6,842 nt of DNA, from the NCBI GenBank assembly GCA_030037185.1, contig JASHRR010000346.1, forward strand, positions 1 through 6,842. Reading direction: 5' to 3'. Of this stretch, positions 5,786 through 6,842 are shown piece by piece. The stretch comes from Xanthobacteraceae bacterium. GTDB lineage: Bacteria > Pseudomonadota > Alphaproteobacteria > Rhizobiales > Xanthobacteraceae. The notes under the pieces were generated by a model. It saw nothing but the letters and a program-made list of their open reading frames with translations, searched no databases and had not been told where the DNA came from. Made by a program: the position numbers and the translations under genes. How positions within the stretch are numbered: the first letter of the stretch is position 1; each line of letters opens with the position of its first letter.

Positions 5786-6310
5786 ATGGAACGTTTCATC
5801 GCTGGGCTGGTCAAAGATTTTGAAAACGGCAAATTGGACCGCCGGGAGTTCTGCCAAACCGTTGCGATCGCCGCCATCGTTTGCGGCGCGGGCGAAGCCG
5901 CCAATGCCCAGGCAGCCCGCGGCTTCAAGATGATCGGTATCAATCACATCTCCTATTCGTGCCCGGACTATGCCAAGGCGCGCGACTTCTACACCGCGGT
6001 GCTTGGCATGGAGAGCACGCCCGGCAAAGACAATGGGAAGCGGGCCAATTTGATGTTCGGTCCCGAGCCCGGCGAAGGCGGGTCGTTCATCGTGGCGCGC
6101 ACGGTGTCGGCCGGCGCCAAGCCGTCGAGGGCCGTCGTCGATCACGTCTGCTACACCATCGCCGACTGGGACGAGCAAAAGGTGCGCGGCGCCCTCAAGG
6201 CGAAGGGCCTTGAAGTGGGCGGCCGCGACGGCAGCCTGCATGTGTTCGACCCGTTCGGCTACTACGTGCAGATCGCTTCGGCGGAAGCCGAAAACGCATT
6301 CCGGCGCTGA
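5786..6310 (+). CDS. VOC-fold protein with twin-arginine leader, first of tandem pair
   Basis: The start is the ATG with GGAGGA seven bases upstream. The 174-residue product begins with a Tat-like leader: DRREF at 18-22, a hydrophobic stretch QTVAIAAIVCGA and a likely cleavage site ANA|QA after residue 41. Two beta-alpha-beta-beta-beta modules of the vicinal oxygen chelate (glyoxalase/dioxygenase) superfamily follow: 52-106 (INHISYSCPDYAKARDFYTA) and 117-165 (VDHVCYTIADWDEQ ... FDPFGYYVQIA). His54 and His120 stand at the first strand of each module, the usual metal ligands. In the last strand the usual Glu is Gln162. The fold is clear but the reaction is not: the superfamily includes glyoxalase I, extradiol dioxygenases and antibiotic-binding proteins, most of them cytoplasmic. 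Export by the Tat system is inferred from the leader and would allow the metal to be loaded before transport. The gene is 17 bases upstream of a paralogue and probably co-transcribed. Confidence 0.88.
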   Translation: MERFIAGLVKDFENGKLDRREFCQTVAIAAIVCGAGEAANAQAARGFKMIGINHISYSCPDYAKARDFYTAVLGMESTPGKDNGKRANLMFGPEPGEGGSFIVARTVSAGAKPSRAVVDHVCYTIADWDEQKVRGALKAKGLEVGGRDGSLHVFDPFGYYVQIASAEAENAFRR

Positions 6311-6327
6311 GCGAGAGGAGACTAGCC

Positions 6328-6842
6328 ATGGAAGGATTCGTTGCACACCAGCTCGCCGAGTTCGAGCAAGGCAAGATCAGCCGCCGCAAGCTCATCGAAA
6401 CGCTGACGCTGGCCGTCACCACCGCCTACACCGCCGAGCGCGCCGGCGCTGCAGAGCCGCCTGTCCTCAAGACTGCGCTGATCAATCACATCTCCTACAC
6501 CTGTCCGGACTTCCGACAGGCAGCGGATTGGTATTCCAAGATATTCAACCTCGATCAGATCGGCGCCCGCGACAGGGACGTGGCGCTGCCGTTCGGCAAG
6601 AAGGGCGAGCAACCCTACAACGTCGCCGCCAAGGACGTGCCGCTCACGCATCTCATCTTGCGGACCCGCGATCTCAATCCGGCGCCGGCGACCGGTGAGG
6701 CGCCGCGGCCAAAGGTGCAGGCGGTCGTCGACCACGTCGCCTACACGGTTGCGGATTTTGACCGCGAGAGGGCGAAGGCGGAACTGAAGTCGCTCGGTGT
6801 GGAAAACGTCCGCGACGGCGGCCTCTACAGCCTGCACATGAC
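6328..6842 (+). CDS. VOC-fold protein with twin-arginine leader, second of pair, partial
   Basis: The frame opens at the ATG with AGGAG (6316-6320) seven bases upstream and runs off the right edge after 171 complete codons, so the C-terminus is missing. It is a paralogue of the preceding gene: the first residues align without gaps (MEGFVAHQLAEFEQGKISRR against MERFIAGLVKDFENGKLDRR), the twin Arg is at 19-20 in both, and INHISYTCPD starts at residue 52 as in the partner. ISRRK at 17-21, a modest hydrophobic segment and AGA|AE at about 41 form the leader. Module one covers about 52-112, with an insert relative to the partner (region 76-102, FGKKGEQPYN); module two begins at VVDHVAYTVADFD. His54 and His136 are the candidate metal ligands; the last ligand lies beyond the window. 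Substrate unknown. The two proteins could form a heterodimer, since VOC proteins commonly dimerise. Confidence 0.88.
   Translation, partial: MEGFVAHQLAEFEQGKISRRKLIETLTLAVTTAYTAERAGAAEPPVLKTALINHISYTCPDFRQAADWYSKIFNLDQIGARDRDVALPFGKKGEQPYNVAAKDVPLTHLILRTRDLNPAPATGEAPRPKVQAVVDHVAYTVADFDRERAKAELKSLGVENVRDGGLYSLHM

Noticed and set aside
5729..6346. Minus-strand open frame opposite the first VOC gene
   Set aside because: It is a mirror frame of a strongly biased GC-rich gene, with His/Val/Ala-rich text and no start signal. The same holds for minus 6322-6837 opposite the second VOC gene.

Overview
The window looks like chromosomal or island DNA of a GC-rich alphaproteobacterium, probably order Hyphomicrobiales (Bradyrhizobium/Rhodopseudomonas-like). 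This rests on strong GC bias at third codon positions in most genes, AGGAGG-type ribosome binding sites, an LTXXQ-type periplasmic protein and a tandem pair of VOC proteins with twin-arginine leaders. The placement is inference from style and gene content, not from a marker gene.

The left half (1 to about 3400) is gene-poor and looks like a graveyard. It opens with what may be the wreck of a minus-strand gene running off the left edge. Two decayed mobile-element genes follow on the plus strand: the reverse transcriptase/maturase of a group II intron (about 1001-1160, with the RKFLGFS block still legible) and the C-terminal end of an IS1634-like (IS4 superfamily) transposase (about 1370-1545, spread over three frames). 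The only convincing intact gene here is a 110-residue conserved-type hypothetical protein (1823-2155). Just downstream is a small gene for a secreted peptide that seems broken by a one-base shift in a run of six T's (2185-2342). A weak 62-codon ORF sits at 2635-2823. The rest, including 2824-3419, holds no gene I can support, only a few short hairpins.

The right half is ordinary coding DNA. A radical SAM protein with a reduced SPASM-like C-terminus (3420-4487, minus strand) stands alone. It is visibly more AT-rich than its neighbours, and its mRNA leader appears to start with a 7-bp hairpin that abuts the ribosome binding site. Diverging from it is a secreted LTXXQ/Spy-CpxP-like protein (4890-5483). 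A two-gene operon-like unit follows (5786-6310 and 6328 to beyond the right edge). It encodes paralogous VOC (glyoxalase/dioxygenase-fold) proteins that both start with a twin-arginine leader and are probably exported.

The most interesting items are the exported VOC pair, the orphan radical SAM/SPASM-like enzyme with its structured leader, and the layered remains of a group II intron and an IS element. I saw no CRISPR array, tRNA, rRNA or obvious defence system. Nothing in the window proves a new multi-gene system.
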